Assembly: GCF_034720595.1 (NCBI RefSeq)
Contig: NZ_JAYESJ010000001.1
Location: 3,957,501 to 4,021,500 of the forward strand
DNA from: Rhizobium sp. CC-YZS058
GTDB lineage: Bacteria > Pseudomonadota > Alphaproteobacteria > Rhizobiales > Rhizobiaceae
DNA: 64,000 nt
Direction: 5' to 3'
Within the stretch, counting starts at the first letter, position 1; every line of letters begins with the position of its first letter. The translations under genes were made by a program, and so were the position numbers. The notes beneath the pieces were generated by a model, which made no database searches, had not been told where the DNA came from, and was given only the letters and a program-made list of their open reading frames with translations. Positions 27,674 to 37,394 of this stretch are shown here, one piece after another.

Positions 27674-29074
27674 ATGAGCACCTTCAACGACTATCTGGTG
27701 GCCGATATCGGCCTGGCCGACTTCGGCCGCAAGGAAATCACCATCGCCGAAACGGAAATGCCGGGGCTGATGTCCTGCCGCAGCGAATTCGGCGAAGCCA
27801 AGCCGCTGAAGGGCGCGCGCATCACCGGTTCCCTGCACATGACCATCCAGACGGCGGTGCTGATCGAGACGCTGGTGGCGCTTGGTGCCGAGGTGCGATG
27901 GGCATCCTGCAACATCTTCTCGACCCAGGATCACGCAGCGGCCGCCATCGCCGCAGCCGGAATCCCGGTCTTTGCCGTCAAGGGGGAAACGCTCGAGGAA
28001 TATTGGACCTATACCGACCGGATCTTCCAGTGGACCGATGGCGGCCTCTCCAACATGATCCTCGATGACGGCGGCGATGCCACCATGTACATCCTGCTCG
28101 GCGCCCGCGCCGAGGCGGGCGAGGACGTGCTGTCCAATCCCGGGTCCGAGGAGGAAGAGATTCTCTTCGCACAGATCAAGAAGCGCCTTGCTGAAACCCC
28201 CGGCTTCTTCACCAAGCAGCGCGATGCGATCAAGGGTGTGACGGAAGAGACCACCACCGGTGTCAATCGTCTCTACCAGCTGCATGCCAAGGGCCTGCTG
28301 CCCTTCCCGGCGATCAACGTCAACGACAGCGTGACGAAGTCGAAGTTCGACAACAAATATGGCTGCAAGGAATCGCTCGTCGATGGCATCCGACGCGGCA
28401 CCGATGTGATGATGGCCGGCAAGGTGGCGGTCGTCTGCGGCTATGGCGATGTCGGCAAGGGCTCGGCTGCCTCGCTCGCCGGCGCCGGCGCGCGCGTGAA
28501 GGTCACCGAAGTCGACCCGATCTGCGCCCTGCAGGCCGCCATGGATGGGTATGAGGTCGTGACGCTCGAGGACGTGGTCAAGACCGCGGATATCTTCATC
28601 ACCACCACCGGCAACCGCGACGTGATCCGCATGGACCATATGCGCGAGATGAAGGACATGGCGATCGTCGGCAATATCGGCCACTTCGACAACGAGATCC
28701 AGGTTTCCGCGCTCCGGAACCTGAAGTGGACGAACATCAAGCCGCAGGTGGACATGGTCGAGTTCCCCAAGGGCAACCGCATGATCCTTCTGTCGGAAGG
28801 CCGGTTGCTCAACCTCGGCAATGCCACGGGCCACCCCTCCTTCGTCATGTCCGCCTCCTTCACCAACCAGGTGCTGGCGCAGATGGAGCTGTTCACCAAG
28901 TCGAACCAGTATGAGAAAAAAGTTCACGTGCTGCCGAAGCACCTCGACGAGAAGGTCGCGCGCCTGCATCTCGAGAAGCTCGGCGTGAAACTGACGACGC
29001 TGTCGGACGAGCAGGCCTCCTACATCGGCGTCACGCCGCAGGGCCCCTTCAAGGCGGATCACTACCGCTACTAA
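27674..29074 (+). CDS. ahcY: Adenosylhomocysteinase
   Basis: A 466-residue S-adenosylhomocysteine hydrolase that converts SAH to adenosine and homocysteine, keeping methyltransferases free of product inhibition. The NAD-binding Rossmann motif is [11 protein letters not shown]; substrate residues are in [13 protein letters not shown] and in [13 protein letters not shown]. The C-terminal family ending is KADHYRY. It carries the roughly 40-residue insertion typical of the proteobacterial form (around [12 protein letters not shown]). A possible operator and leader hairpins precede it and a strong terminator follows, so it seems to be a single-gene unit. Confidence 0.97.
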   Translation: MSTFNDYLVADIGLADFGRKEITIAETEMPGLMSCRSEFGEAKPLKGARITGSLHMTIQTAVLIETLVALGAEVRWASCNIFSTQDHAAAAIAAAGIPVFAVKGETLEEYWTYTDRIFQWTDGGLSNMILDDGGDATMYILLGARAEAGEDVLSNPGSEEEEILFAQIKKRLAETPGFFTKQRDAIKGVTEETTTGVNRLYQLHAKGLLPFPAINVNDSVTKSKFDNKYGCKESLVDGIRRGTDVMMAGKVAVVCGYGDVGKGSAASLAGAGARVKVTEVDPICALQAAMDGYEVVTLEDVVKTADIFITTTGNRDVIRMDHMREMKDMAIVGNIGHFDNEIQVSALRNLKWTNIKPQVDMVEFPKGNRMILLSEGRLLNLGNATGHPSFVMSASFTNQVLAQMELFTKSNQYEKKVHVLPKHLDEKVARLHLEKLGVKLTTLSDEQASYIGVTPQGPFKADHYRY

Positions 29075-29102
29075 GTTGATCCGGCCTCAAGCCTGAAAGA
29101 CC

Positions 29103-29139
29103 GCCGCGTATCCGAAAACCGGATGCGCGGCTTCTTTTT
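29103..29139 (+). terminator. Rho-independent terminator of ahcY
   Basis: A 12-base stem, GCCGCGTATCCG with CGGATGCGCGGC (one G-U pair), a short A-rich loop and a following TTCTTTTT run, 28 bases after the ahcY stop. Confidence 0.9.
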
Positions 29140-29360
29140 GTGTTCCGCTTTGCGACACTTCAGCGAAGCGTTAAGCTTACGGCCATCGATTCGTGAACGC
29201 CGATGCGGCACAACGGCGTTCTGGACGGTGAGCTCGGACAAGGGCGTGCGTGTGGCGACGTTGCGTAAGCGGCGGGCAAGCCACGCCGTCTATGCCGGTC
29301 CGACGGCGAAGGGGTGCCCGTCTTCAAGACGGTGCTCCGACTGTGCGTGAAGGGCGTCGA

Positions 29361-31916
29361 ATGACGCCTTTTCGAGGCCGTGCAACGGGGACAGGCGCAT
29401 TCATGACCAGAGCTTCTTCACGCGCGCGCGACGGCGAACTTGGCCCCGCGCGATCCGAAACCAGAAGCCGGCTCGGCCGTTTTCCCACCCTCGTTTCCCG
29501 TCTCACGGCCAGCTCGGCGCTGCTGGCCGCCGGTCCGGCACTTGCCGCCGACAGTGCGGCTGCCGCCTTCTTCCGCTCCTCAGAGATCATTGCCTTTTCG
29601 GTTCTGACCGGCGCCATCTCTGCCGCCATGATTTCGGCCGTCTGGCTGATCCGCCAGCGCGGCTCGGTTGAATCGGACAATCGCGACCTCAAGGCCGCCC
29701 TCTCCGACGCCAAGCAACGGATCGCCCGCTTCCAGGCCCTGCTGACCGACAAGAACCGCCGGATCGTCGTGTGGGACGGGCCGACGGAAAAGCCGGAATT
29801 CCTCGGCCAGCTGACGCCGGACTGCGGTGTTCCGGTCGAGGATCGCGACTTTCTGGCTTTCGGCCGCTGGCTTACGCCCGCCTCCGCGGCCGAGCTGGAA
29901 CGCGCGATCGATCGGTTGCGCAGCTCCGCGGAAAGCTTCGACCTGATCGTCGAGACCAACCGCAACGCCATTCTCGAAACACAGGGCCGCGTTTCCGGCG
30001 GCCGCGCCTTCGTGCGCTTCGTGGCGCTCGCGAATTTGCGAGAGGATCTGGCGACGCTGACGCTGGAGCGCGATCGGTTGCGCACCACCATCACCACGCT
30101 GCAGGCCTTGCTGGATTCGATCGACATGCCCGTGTGGCAGCGCGATCCGCACGGTGCGCTGACCTGGGTCAATGAGGCCTATCGCGATGCGGTCGAGGCC
30201 GCGACGCTTCCCCTCGTCCTGAGCGAGCGCCGTGAACTCTTCTCCACCGTCGCCCGCGAAAAGATGAAGGCCGGCGCCACCTATGATTCAGCCTTCCGCG
30301 AGACGCTCTCCACCGTCGTTCACGGCGAACGAACCTTCTTCGACGTAGTGGACGCCAAAAGTGCTGCAGGCTCCGCTGGCATTGCCATCGACGTCAGCGG
30401 CATCGAGTTGGTGCGCGAAGAGCTCAAGCGCACGCTGAAGAGCCATGCCGAGACGCTCGATCATCTTGGCACGCCGGTTGCAACCTTCGACGGTGCGCAG
30501 CGTCTGGAGTTCTACAACCAGGCTTTCCAGCGTCTCTGGAAGCTCGAGACGGCGTTTCTCGAGCGTCATCCGGGCAATGGCGAAATCTTCGACCGGTTGC
30601 GCGAGGCCGGCCAGCTGCATGAGCCGCAGAACTGGAAGCAGTGGAAGGACAATGCCTTGTCCGTTTACCAGGAGATCGACACGCAAAGCGACCTCTGGCA
30701 TCTGCCGAACGGGCAGACGCTCCGTGTCTTTGCCACAGCCCGCCCGCAAGGCGGCGCGACCTGGGTGTTCGAAAACTTGACCGAACATGTGGATCTGGAA
30801 ACGCGCTACAACACCTTGGTGCAGACGCAGGGCGTCACCATCGATCATCTGTCCGAAGGCGTTGCCGTGTTCGGGGCGGATGGACGCATTACCCTGTCCA
30901 ACCCCGCCTTCCGCGCCCTGTGGAACGTGACGGAAGAAGAGGTGAAGCCCGGCACGCACATCCGTGCCGTCGAGCAGATCTGCGCCGCCTCCTATGACCG
31001 GGCGGATGGCTGGAAGCATTTCTCCAGCGTCATCACCTCCTTCGATGACGAACGCCCTTCGAGCCGCGGCATGCTGGAACTTCGCACCGGCCTGATCCTC
31101 GACTTTGCCGTGATTCCCCTGCCCAATGCCCAGACCATGCTGACTTTCGTCGATATCACCGACAGTGTCCGCGTCGAGCGCGCGCTGACGGAGAAGAACG
31201 AGGCATTGCGCATGGCGGACGCGCTGAAGAACGATTTCGTCCAGCATGTTTCCTACGAATTGCGCTCGCCCCTCACCAACATCATCGGCTTCGCCGATCT
31301 CTTGAAGACCCCGGCCTTCGGTGCCTTGAGCGAGCGCCAGGCCGAATATGTCGATCACATCGCCTCGTCTTCCGCCCTGCTTCTCACCATCGTCAACGAT
31401 ATTCTCGATCTCGCGACCGTGGATGCCGGCATCATCCAGCTGGATTTCAGCGAGATCGACCTCAGCGATTTCCTCGACGAGGTCTCCCGCCAGATGGCGG
31501 AGCGTCTGCATGAAAGCAATGTGACGCTGCGGATCGACGCGCCCGAAACCCTCGGCCTCTTCGTCGCGGATCGGCAGCGGCTCAAGCAGATCTTCATCAA
31601 ACTTCTGACCAACGCCGCCAATTTCTCACCAGAAGGCGGCGTGATCGATCTGGTCTGCAGCCGGACACCGACCGAATTCGTCTTCACCGTCTCCGATCGC
31701 GGGCCCGGCATTCCCGACGAGGTGCTGAAGACCGTGTTCCACCGCTTCGAAAGCCATGGACAGCGCGGCGGCGCCGGGCTTGGTCTCTCGATCGTCGAAA
31801 GTTTCGTCAGCCTGCACCATGGGACCGTGAAGATCTTCAGCCGCGAGGGTGAAGGAACGGATGTGATCTGCCGCATCCCGAACGGCGAAATCCCCAAGGC
31901 TGCCGCTGCGGAATGA
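29361..31916 (+). CDS. divL: DivL-like pseudo-histidine kinase
   Basis: An 851-residue PAS-rich kinase-like protein. Two hydrophobic N-terminal segments (about 45-63 and 75-98) anchor it; several PAS-like domains span roughly 240-610. The dimerisation helix reads FVQHVSYELRSPLTNII: Tyr at about residue 632 sits where kinases have the phospho-accepting His. The ATPase boxes (KLLTNAANFSPEGG, SDRGPGIPD, GGAGLGLSIVESF) are present. This Tyr substitution is the hallmark of DivL, the Caulobacter cell-cycle protein that works with DivK and CckA to control CtrA. ATG 29361 has AAGG at suitable distance. It overlaps the next gene by four bases. Confidence 0.88.
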   Translation: MTPFRGRATGTGAFMTRASSRARDGELGPARSETRSRLGRFPTLVSRLTASSALLAAGPALAADSAAAAFFRSSEIIAFSVLTGAISAAMISAVWLIRQRGSVESDNRDLKAALSDAKQRIARFQALLTDKNRRIVVWDGPTEKPEFLGQLTPDCGVPVEDRDFLAFGRWLTPASAAELERAIDRLRSSAESFDLIVETNRNAILETQGRVSGGRAFVRFVALANLREDLATLTLERDRLRTTITTLQALLDSIDMPVWQRDPHGALTWVNEAYRDAVEAATLPLVLSERRELFSTVAREKMKAGATYDSAFRETLSTVVHGERTFFDVVDAKSAAGSAGIAIDVSGIELVREELKRTLKSHAETLDHLGTPVATFDGAQRLEFYNQAFQRLWKLETAFLERHPGNGEIFDRLREAGQLHEPQNWKQWKDNALSVYQEIDTQSDLWHLPNGQTLRVFATARPQGGATWVFENLTEHVDLETRYNTLVQTQGVTIDHLSEGVAVFGADGRITLSNPAFRALWNVTEEEVKPGTHIRAVEQICAASYDRADGWKHFSSVITSFDDERPSSRGMLELRTGLILDFAVIPLPNAQTMLTFVDITDSVRVERALTEKNEALRMADALKNDFVQHVSYELRSPLTNIIGFADLLKTPAFGALSERQAEYVDHIASSSALLLTIVNDILDLATVDAGIIQLDFSEIDLSDFLDEVSRQMAERLHESNVTLRIDAPETLGLFVADRQRLKQIFIKLLTNAANFSPEGGVIDLVCSRTPTEFVFTVSDRGPGIPDEVLKTVFHRFESHGQRGGAGLGLSIVESFVSLHHGTVKIFSREGEGTDVICRIPNGEIPKAAAAE

Positions 31917-33418
31917 GCGCCTCTCCTGCCCCGTCCTTCGAAATTGCCCTGCCCGACGAGGCAGCCTCTCTGCAGCTTGGCGAAGATCTCGCGCTTGCCG
32001 TGAAGCCCGGCGATACGCTTCTGCTCCAGGGCGATCTCGGTGCCGGCAAGTCGACGCTCGCACGCGCGCTGATCCGCGCCATGGCAGACGATCCCGATCT
32101 CGAGGTGCCGAGCCCGACCTTCACGCTCGTGCAGAGCTATGAGCTCAGGATACCAGTCGCCCATTTCGACCTTTATCGGCTGGGCGATCCGGACGAACTT
32201 GTCGAGCTGGGGCTGGACGAGCTTTCGCACACCGGCATCTGCCTCATCGAATGGCCGGAACGCGCCGAGGGACGGCTGCCGAAGCGCGCCGCCACGCTGG
32301 ATTTTGCTCAGGAGGGCGAGGGCCGTCGGCTGACGGTTTCCGGCGACCCAGCGATTCTCCAGCGCTTGACCCGCAGTCTCGAGATTCGCGCCTTTCTGGA
32401 CCGTGCCGGTCTGGTCGGCGCGACGCGCCGCCATTTGACGGGAGACGCTTCTGTTCGCGGCTATGAGCGGATCCGCATCACGGGCGAAGCGGATCGCGTG
32501 CTCATGGATTCACCGCGCGCCAAGCCAGGCCCGATCCTCGAAGACGGCCTGTACTATCAGCAGCTCGCTCATATCGCCGAAGATATCCGCGCCTTTGTCG
32601 GCATCGACCTCGAACTCGCGAGCCGGGGGTTTGCCGTGCCGGGCATCGAGGCGGATGCGTATGATCAGGGACTGCTGCTGGTCGAGGAACTGGGCCGGGA
32701 CGGCATCCTGGATGGCGCAGGCCGCCCGATCGAGGATCGTTATCACGCCGTGGCCGAAGTCCTGGCGGCTCTCCATGCCCAACCCTTTCGACGGAGCATT
32801 CCCCTGCCGGACGGAACGCAGCACGAGATCCCGGATTTCGACCGCAGGGCGATGAAGATCGAGATCCGGCTGCTGCTCGACTGGTATCTGCCCCATGCCC
32901 GCGGCACGCCGGCCGGCGAGGAAGAGCGGGCTTCCTACTCCGCCGTCTGGGACCAGCTGATCGACAGGATCTCCGATGGCGAGACGAACCTGCTGCTGCG
33001 CGACGTACATTCGCCGAATATTCTCTGGCGCCCGGACAAGACCGGGATCGACCGCGTCGGCCTGATCGACTTCCAGGATGCGATGATCGGCCCGACGGCC
33101 TATGATCTCGCCTCTCTCATCCAGGATGCCCGGGTCGACATCGCACCGGAGATGAGCGACCGCCTGTGCGACGCCTATATCGCAGCACGCCGACGCCTCG
33201 GACCCTTCGACGAGGTGACGTTCCGCCGCGATCTGCATGTCATGGAAGCGCAGCGCAACTGCAAGCTTCTCGGCATCTGGGTGCGCCTGAAGGATCGGGA
33301 CGGGAAGCCGGGGTACATGCAGCACATGCCGCGCACGATGGAGTACCTGGAGCGCGCGCTTGCCCATCCGGCGCTTGCCCCCTTGCATGGCTGGTTGAGA
33401 CAGGTTCGAATCCTCTAG
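31913..33418 (+). CDS. tsaE: TsaE fused to AmgK-like phosphotransferase
   Basis: A 501-residue fusion. Residues 1-150 are TsaE, the ATPase of the t6A37 tRNA modification complex: P-loop GDLGAGKST at 40-48, SPTFTLVQSY and HFDLYRL. Residues 165-490 form an aminoglycoside-phosphotransferase-like kinase: GDASVRGYERI at the N-lobe, catalytic RDVHSPN with Asp364, and the metal-binding DFQD at 386-389. The second half resembles AmgK, which phosphorylates MurNAc and GlcNAc on the anomeric carbon. The ATG overlaps the divL stop. A MurU-like gene follows, supporting the sugar-kinase reading. The first His of the usual HxD motif is Leu here. Confidence 0.9.
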   Translation: MSASPAPSFEIALPDEAASLQLGEDLALAVKPGDTLLLQGDLGAGKSTLARALIRAMADDPDLEVPSPTFTLVQSYELRIPVAHFDLYRLGDPDELVELGLDELSHTGICLIEWPERAEGRLPKRAATLDFAQEGEGRRLTVSGDPAILQRLTRSLEIRAFLDRAGLVGATRRHLTGDASVRGYERIRITGEADRVLMDSPRAKPGPILEDGLYYQQLAHIAEDIRAFVGIDLELASRGFAVPGIEADAYDQGLLLVEELGRDGILDGAGRPIEDRYHAVAEVLAALHAQPFRRSIPLPDGTQHEIPDFDRRAMKIEIRLLLDWYLPHARGTPAGEEERASYSAVWDQLIDRISDGETNLLLRDVHSPNILWRPDKTGIDRVGLIDFQDAMIGPTAYDLASLIQDARVDIAPEMSDRLCDAYIAARRRLGPFDEVTFRRDLHVMEAQRNCKLLGIWVRLKDRDGKPGYMQHMPRTMEYLERALAHPALAPLHGWLRQVRIL

Positions 33419-33457
33419 GGCGAATCACTTCCGGTTCGCCGCTTGGGAATGCCGCGC

Positions 33458-34180
33458 ATGCCGATCACGAATGCCATGGTTCTGGCCGCCGGCCTCGGCA
33501 CCCGCATGCGCCCGTTGACCGACACGCTGCCGAAACCGCTGGTTCCGATTGCCGGCCGCCCCATGATCGATATCGTGCTCGATCTTCTGGTCGAGGCGGG
33601 GGTCGAGACGGTGGTGGTCAATGTCCACTACCTCGCCGACCTGATGGAAGCGCATCTGGCGGAGCGGGCCCGGCCGCGGATTATTCTCTCCGACGAACGC
33701 GCCCAGCTGATGAATTCCGGCGGGGGGCTTGCCAAGGGTCTCGCCTTGCTGGAGCCGGGGCCTGTGCTGGTCATGAATGCCGATCTTTTCTGGCTCGGCG
33801 AGCCCCGCAGCAATCTCCGCCGGCTTGCGGAGGCCTTCGACCCGGCGCGGATGGACATGCTGATGCTCTGCGCTCGTCCCGAGGACACCACAGGGCACAA
33901 CGGCACCAAGGACTTCTCGCTCGGCGCCGATGGCCGCCTGACGCGCTATCGCGACGGCCTGCCGCAGCCCGTCGTCTATGCCGGCGCGATCGCCATGGAC
34001 AGCCGGCTTCTGGCCGATGCGCCTTCCGAACCCTTCAACCTCAACGTCACCTTCAACGACGCGATCGCCGCGGGGCGGCTGCATGGCCTGATTCTGGAGG
34101 GCCATTGGATCACCGTCGGCACGCCTGAGGCGGTCTCGGAAGCGGAAGAGGTGATCGCCCGCCTGGCCAAGAGTGCCTGA
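33458..34180 (+). CDS. murU: Nucleotidyltransferase, MurU-like
   Basis: A sugar-nucleotide pyrophosphorylase of about 240 residues. The nucleotide-binding motif LAAGLGTRMRPLT and the PKPLVPIAGRPMI block open the fold; NADLFW carries the metal-binding Asp. In Pseudomonas, MurU makes UDP-MurNAc from MurNAc-1-phosphate produced by AmgK, and here an AmgK-like domain is encoded directly upstream. A general mannose-1-phosphate guanylyltransferase-type activity remains possible. The start is ambiguous between ATG 33458, ATG 33449 and an upstream TTG. Confidence 0.82.
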   Translation: MPITNAMVLAAGLGTRMRPLTDTLPKPLVPIAGRPMIDIVLDLLVEAGVETVVVNVHYLADLMEAHLAERARPRIILSDERAQLMNSGGGLAKGLALLEPGPVLVMNADLFWLGEPRSNLRRLAEAFDPARMDMLMLCARPEDTTGHNGTKDFSLGADGRLTRYRDGLPQPVVYAGAIAMDSRLLADAPSEPFNLNVTFNDAIAAGRLHGLILEGHWITVGTPEAVSEAEEVIARLAKSA

Positions 34181-34181
34181 G

Positions 34182-37100
34182 ATGGCCGCCTCCTCACCTC
34201 GGCCAGGCCCGACCGGACCCGGCAATGTCTTCACCATCCCGGCGGGCGTTCCGTTTCTGCCCACCCTGGTGCACAGCCTGTGCGAGGGGCGGATCGTGCC
34301 CGGCTATCGCTACGATCCGGCCGATCCGCTCTCGCTGGCTGGCGTGACCATCTTTGTGCCGACCCGCCGTGCGGCGCGCGTGCTGCGCTCCGATTTCGTC
34401 GATTGCCTTGGTGCGCGGTCCGCCATTCTGCCCACCATTCGCGCTTTGGGAGAAACGGACGACGACAGCGGCTTCTTCGATGCCGATGTTCCGGCCGTGC
34501 TGGATCTCGCCCCGCCGCTCTCGGGCCCAGCCCGGCTGATCGAGCTGGCGCGGCTGATCCTGGCCTGGCGCAATGCGTTGCCCGGTGTGGTGGCCGAACT
34601 GCATGGCGAGAGCCCGCTGATTGCCCCGGCAAGCCCGGCCGACGCCATCTGGCTTGCCCGCAACCTTGCCCAGATCATCGATGATATCGAGACCGAGGAG
34701 CTCGACTGGGAGCGCCTTGACACGCTCGATGCCGGCGATCATGCGCGCTGGTGGGAACTGACGCTCGAATTCTTGAAGATCGCCCGCGCCTTCTGGCCGG
34801 CGCGGCTGGAGGAGTTGAACCGTTCCTCCCCTGCCCGCCACCGCAGTGCGGTGCTGGAATCCGAAAGCCATCGCATCATGAACGGGGCGATCGACGGACC
34901 CGTGATCATTGCCGGCTCGACCGGCTCCATTCCCGCGACGACGCGCCTCATCCTCGCCGTGCAGAAGCTGCCGCAGGGCGCCATCGTGCTGCCCGGCCTC
35001 GACCAGACCATGTCCGCTGCCGATTGGTCGCTGATCGCGCCGGAGGGCGACCCCCTGCGCGCCTTCGAGGATCCGGCAAGCCGCAGCCATCCGCAATATG
35101 GCTTCTTCCGCCTGCTCAAGCGCATGGGTGTCGAGCGCGAAGAGGTGGAGCCTCTGGCGGAGGCGGCGCCCGACCTTCGCCACCGCGCCGCAACCTTGTC
35201 CCATGCCTTCCTGCCGGTCGAGGCCACCAGCGGCTGGGACGCGGTACGCCAGACGCTGCAGGACGAGGATGTGCTTTCCGCCTTCGCCGATGCCGCGCTG
35301 ATCGAAGCGGTCAACGAACGGGAGGAGGCGACGGCGATCGCCCTGTCGCTGCGCATGGCCCTGTCCAGGAACGACGACTGCCAGGCGGCGCTGATCACGC
35401 CCGACCGCAAGCTCGCCCGACGGGTAGCCGCCGAACTGCAGCGCTTCGGGATCGAAGCAGACGACACGGCCGGAACGCCGCTTTCCGCCACGCCACAGGG
35501 CACGCTCCTGCGGCTGATGCTGGACACCGTGCTGAAACCTGGCGATCCCGTCGCCGTTGCCGCTCTGCTCAAACATCCCCTGGCTGCCTTCGGTCTGCAG
35601 CCGGACGAGTTTGCCCGGGCGCGCGAAACATTGGAGCTCTATGCCCTGCGGGGCGGCACCGAACCCGCCGACCTTGCCGACCTGCTGACCCCGTTGGACC
35701 AGGCGGTCGCCCGCCTCGACGGCGCCATCCACAAGCCGCGCTGGGTCGGCACGATCGATGCGACGCGACTGGATGCTGCGCGTTCGGTGGCGGCTCGGAT
35801 CGCCGATGCCGTAGCGCCGCTCGCCGGGGACCTCACGCGCCGCCTGAAAGGCCGGGGTGGACCAAGCAGTACCCTGACGCTGTCGGACTGGGCGGAAAGA
35901 ACCGGGCGAGCGCTGGAAGCCATCGCGATTGCCGAAAGCGGCGATCTCGGCCCTCTCTGGGCGGGCGATGCGGGCGGGGCGCTTGCCGATCTGCTGCGCT
36001 CGGTGATCGAAGCCGACGGGCAGATCGAGGCTGACGGCGCGCAATGGTGCGAGGTTGTGGAGGCCCTGATGGCCGGGTCTGCCATCAAGCCACGCGCCAT
36101 GCGCCATCCGCGCGTCTTCATTTTCGGGGCGCTGGAAGCCCGGCTGCAATCGGTGGATCTGGTGGTGCTCGGCGGCATGAACGAAGGGGTCTGGCCCGGT
36201 CAGACCGCCAATGACCCCTTTTTATCGCGGGGCATGAAGACCGGGATCGGGCTGGAACCGCCCGAGCGGCGGATCGGCCAGCTGGCCCATGATCTGGAAA
36301 TGGCCTGCGGCACCCGTCGCCTGATCTTCAGCCGGGCGCTGCGTCAGGGCTCGGCCCCGACGGTGGCCTCCCGCTGGCTGCAGCGCCTTCTGGCCGTCGG
36401 CGGGCCGAAACTGGCAGCCCAGTTGCGCGCCAACGGCCGCGACCGACTGGCCTACGCCGCTGCGATGGACAAAAGACCTTCGGAGCCGATCGGCAAACGG
36501 CCCGAACCGAGGCCGGACTTTGCCATGCAGCCGCGCTCCTATTCCTTCAGCGAGGTCGGCCGGCTCAGGCGCGATCCCTATTCCGTCTATGCGCGGCGGA
36601 TCCTGAAGCTGGAGCCGATCGATCCCTTCAATGCCGATCCGGGTGCGGCCGAGCGGGGGACGCTTTATCACGCCATCGTCGAGGCTTTCCTCCGCCAGCG
36701 GCTCGATCCCTCCTCCACCGAGGCGAGAGTGGAGATGCGGCGGCTGACCGACGCCATCTTCGATTCGGCCGGTCTGCCCCCTCATATCGATGTCGTCTGG
36801 CGTCCCCGCTTCCGCGCGGTGGGGGACGCCTTTCTTCTCTGGGAGAGCGGCCGGCCGGGCGAGATCCTGGAGACCTTCCTGGAAGAGTCCGCTTCCATGC
36901 CGCTCGGCGTCGACACGATTCGTTTAACAGGCCGTGCGGACCGGATCGATCTCGACCGCAACGGCCGCGCAACGATCATCGACTACAAGACCGGATCGAA
37001 CCCTACGCCGAGACAGGCCCGCTCCCTGCTGGATCCGCAGCTGGCGCTGGAAGCGGCCGCGCTGAAGGCGGGCGGCTTCCGCGCGCTCGGCCGGCATCCG

Positions 37101-37394
37101 GTCGACGAACTCCTCTATGTCCGGCTGAAACCGGGCGACCGGTTCAAGTCCGACCGCGTGAACACCGATGGCCAGCCGACCCGCGGCAGCGCCGAGCCGG
37201 TAAGCGCGGAGGATCTTGCTGCCGAGGCGCTCAAGCAGTTGACCGGATTGCTGCAGGCTCTCATGACCGGCAAACGCGGCTTTGCCTCGCGGGTGGTTCC
37301 TGAGAAGGAACGCGACTATGGCGGCGATTACGACCATCTGGCCCGCGTGGCGGAGTGGCGCAGCAGCGATGCCGAGGAGGGCGAGGATGGCTGA
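34182..37394 (+). CDS. addB: AddB subunit of AddAB recombination helicase-nuclease
   Basis: A 1070-residue AddB, alphaproteobacterial type. It pairs with AddA to resect double-strand breaks. The N-terminal region is helicase-like but degenerate (AGSTGSIPATTR in the P-loop position). The C-terminal RecB-type nuclease is intact: GRADRIDLDRNG...TIIDYKTG, near residues 920-945, with the catalytic Asp and Lys. The ATG at 34182 directly follows the murU stop; a GTG at 34173 is an alternative. It overlaps addA by 8 bases. Confidence 0.93.
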   Translation: MAASSPRPGPTGPGNVFTIPAGVPFLPTLVHSLCEGRIVPGYRYDPADPLSLAGVTIFVPTRRAARVLRSDFVDCLGARSAILPTIRALGETDDDSGFFDADVPAVLDLAPPLSGPARLIELARLILAWRNALPGVVAELHGESPLIAPASPADAIWLARNLAQIIDDIETEELDWERLDTLDAGDHARWWELTLEFLKIARAFWPARLEELNRSSPARHRSAVLESESHRIMNGAIDGPVIIAGSTGSIPATTRLILAVQKLPQGAIVLPGLDQTMSAADWSLIAPEGDPLRAFEDPASRSHPQYGFFRLLKRMGVEREEVEPLAEAAPDLRHRAATLSHAFLPVEATSGWDAVRQTLQDEDVLSAFADAALIEAVNEREEATAIALSLRMALSRNDDCQAALITPDRKLARRVAAELQRFGIEADDTAGTPLSATPQGTLLRLMLDTVLKPGDPVAVAALLKHPLAAFGLQPDEFARARETLELYALRGGTEPADLADLLTPLDQAVARLDGAIHKPRWVGTIDATRLDAARSVAARIADAVAPLAGDLTRRLKGRGGPSSTLTLSDWAERTGRALEAIAIAESGDLGPLWAGDAGGALADLLRSVIEADGQIEADGAQWCEVVEALMAGSAIKPRAMRHPRVFIFGALEARLQSVDLVVLGGMNEGVWPGQTANDPFLSRGMKTGIGLEPPERRIGQLAHDLEMACGTRRLIFSRALRQGSAPTVASRWLQRLLAVGGPKLAAQLRANGRDRLAYAAAMDKRPSEPIGKRPEPRPDFAMQPRSYSFSEVGRLRRDPYSVYARRILKLEPIDPFNADPGAAERGTLYHAIVEAFLRQRLDPSSTEARVEMRRLTDAIFDSAGLPPHIDVVWRPRFRAVGDAFLLWESGRPGEILETFLEESASMPLGVDTIRLTGRADRIDLDRNGRATIIDYKTGSNPTPRQARSLLDPQLALEAAALKAGGFRALGRHPVDELLYVRLKPGDRFKSDRVNTDGQPTRGSAEPVSAEDLAAEALKQLTGLLQALMTGKRGFASRVVPEKERDYGGDYDHLARVAEWRSSDAEEGEDG

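Noticed and set aside
27236..29062. A 608-codon frame opposite ahcY and HPr
   Set aside because: It covers two unrelated real genes and the ahcY operator region in antisense, which argues strongly against coding.
34194..36149. A 651-codon frame opposite addB
   Set aside because: Antisense shadow of a long GC-rich gene, no recognisable protein family.
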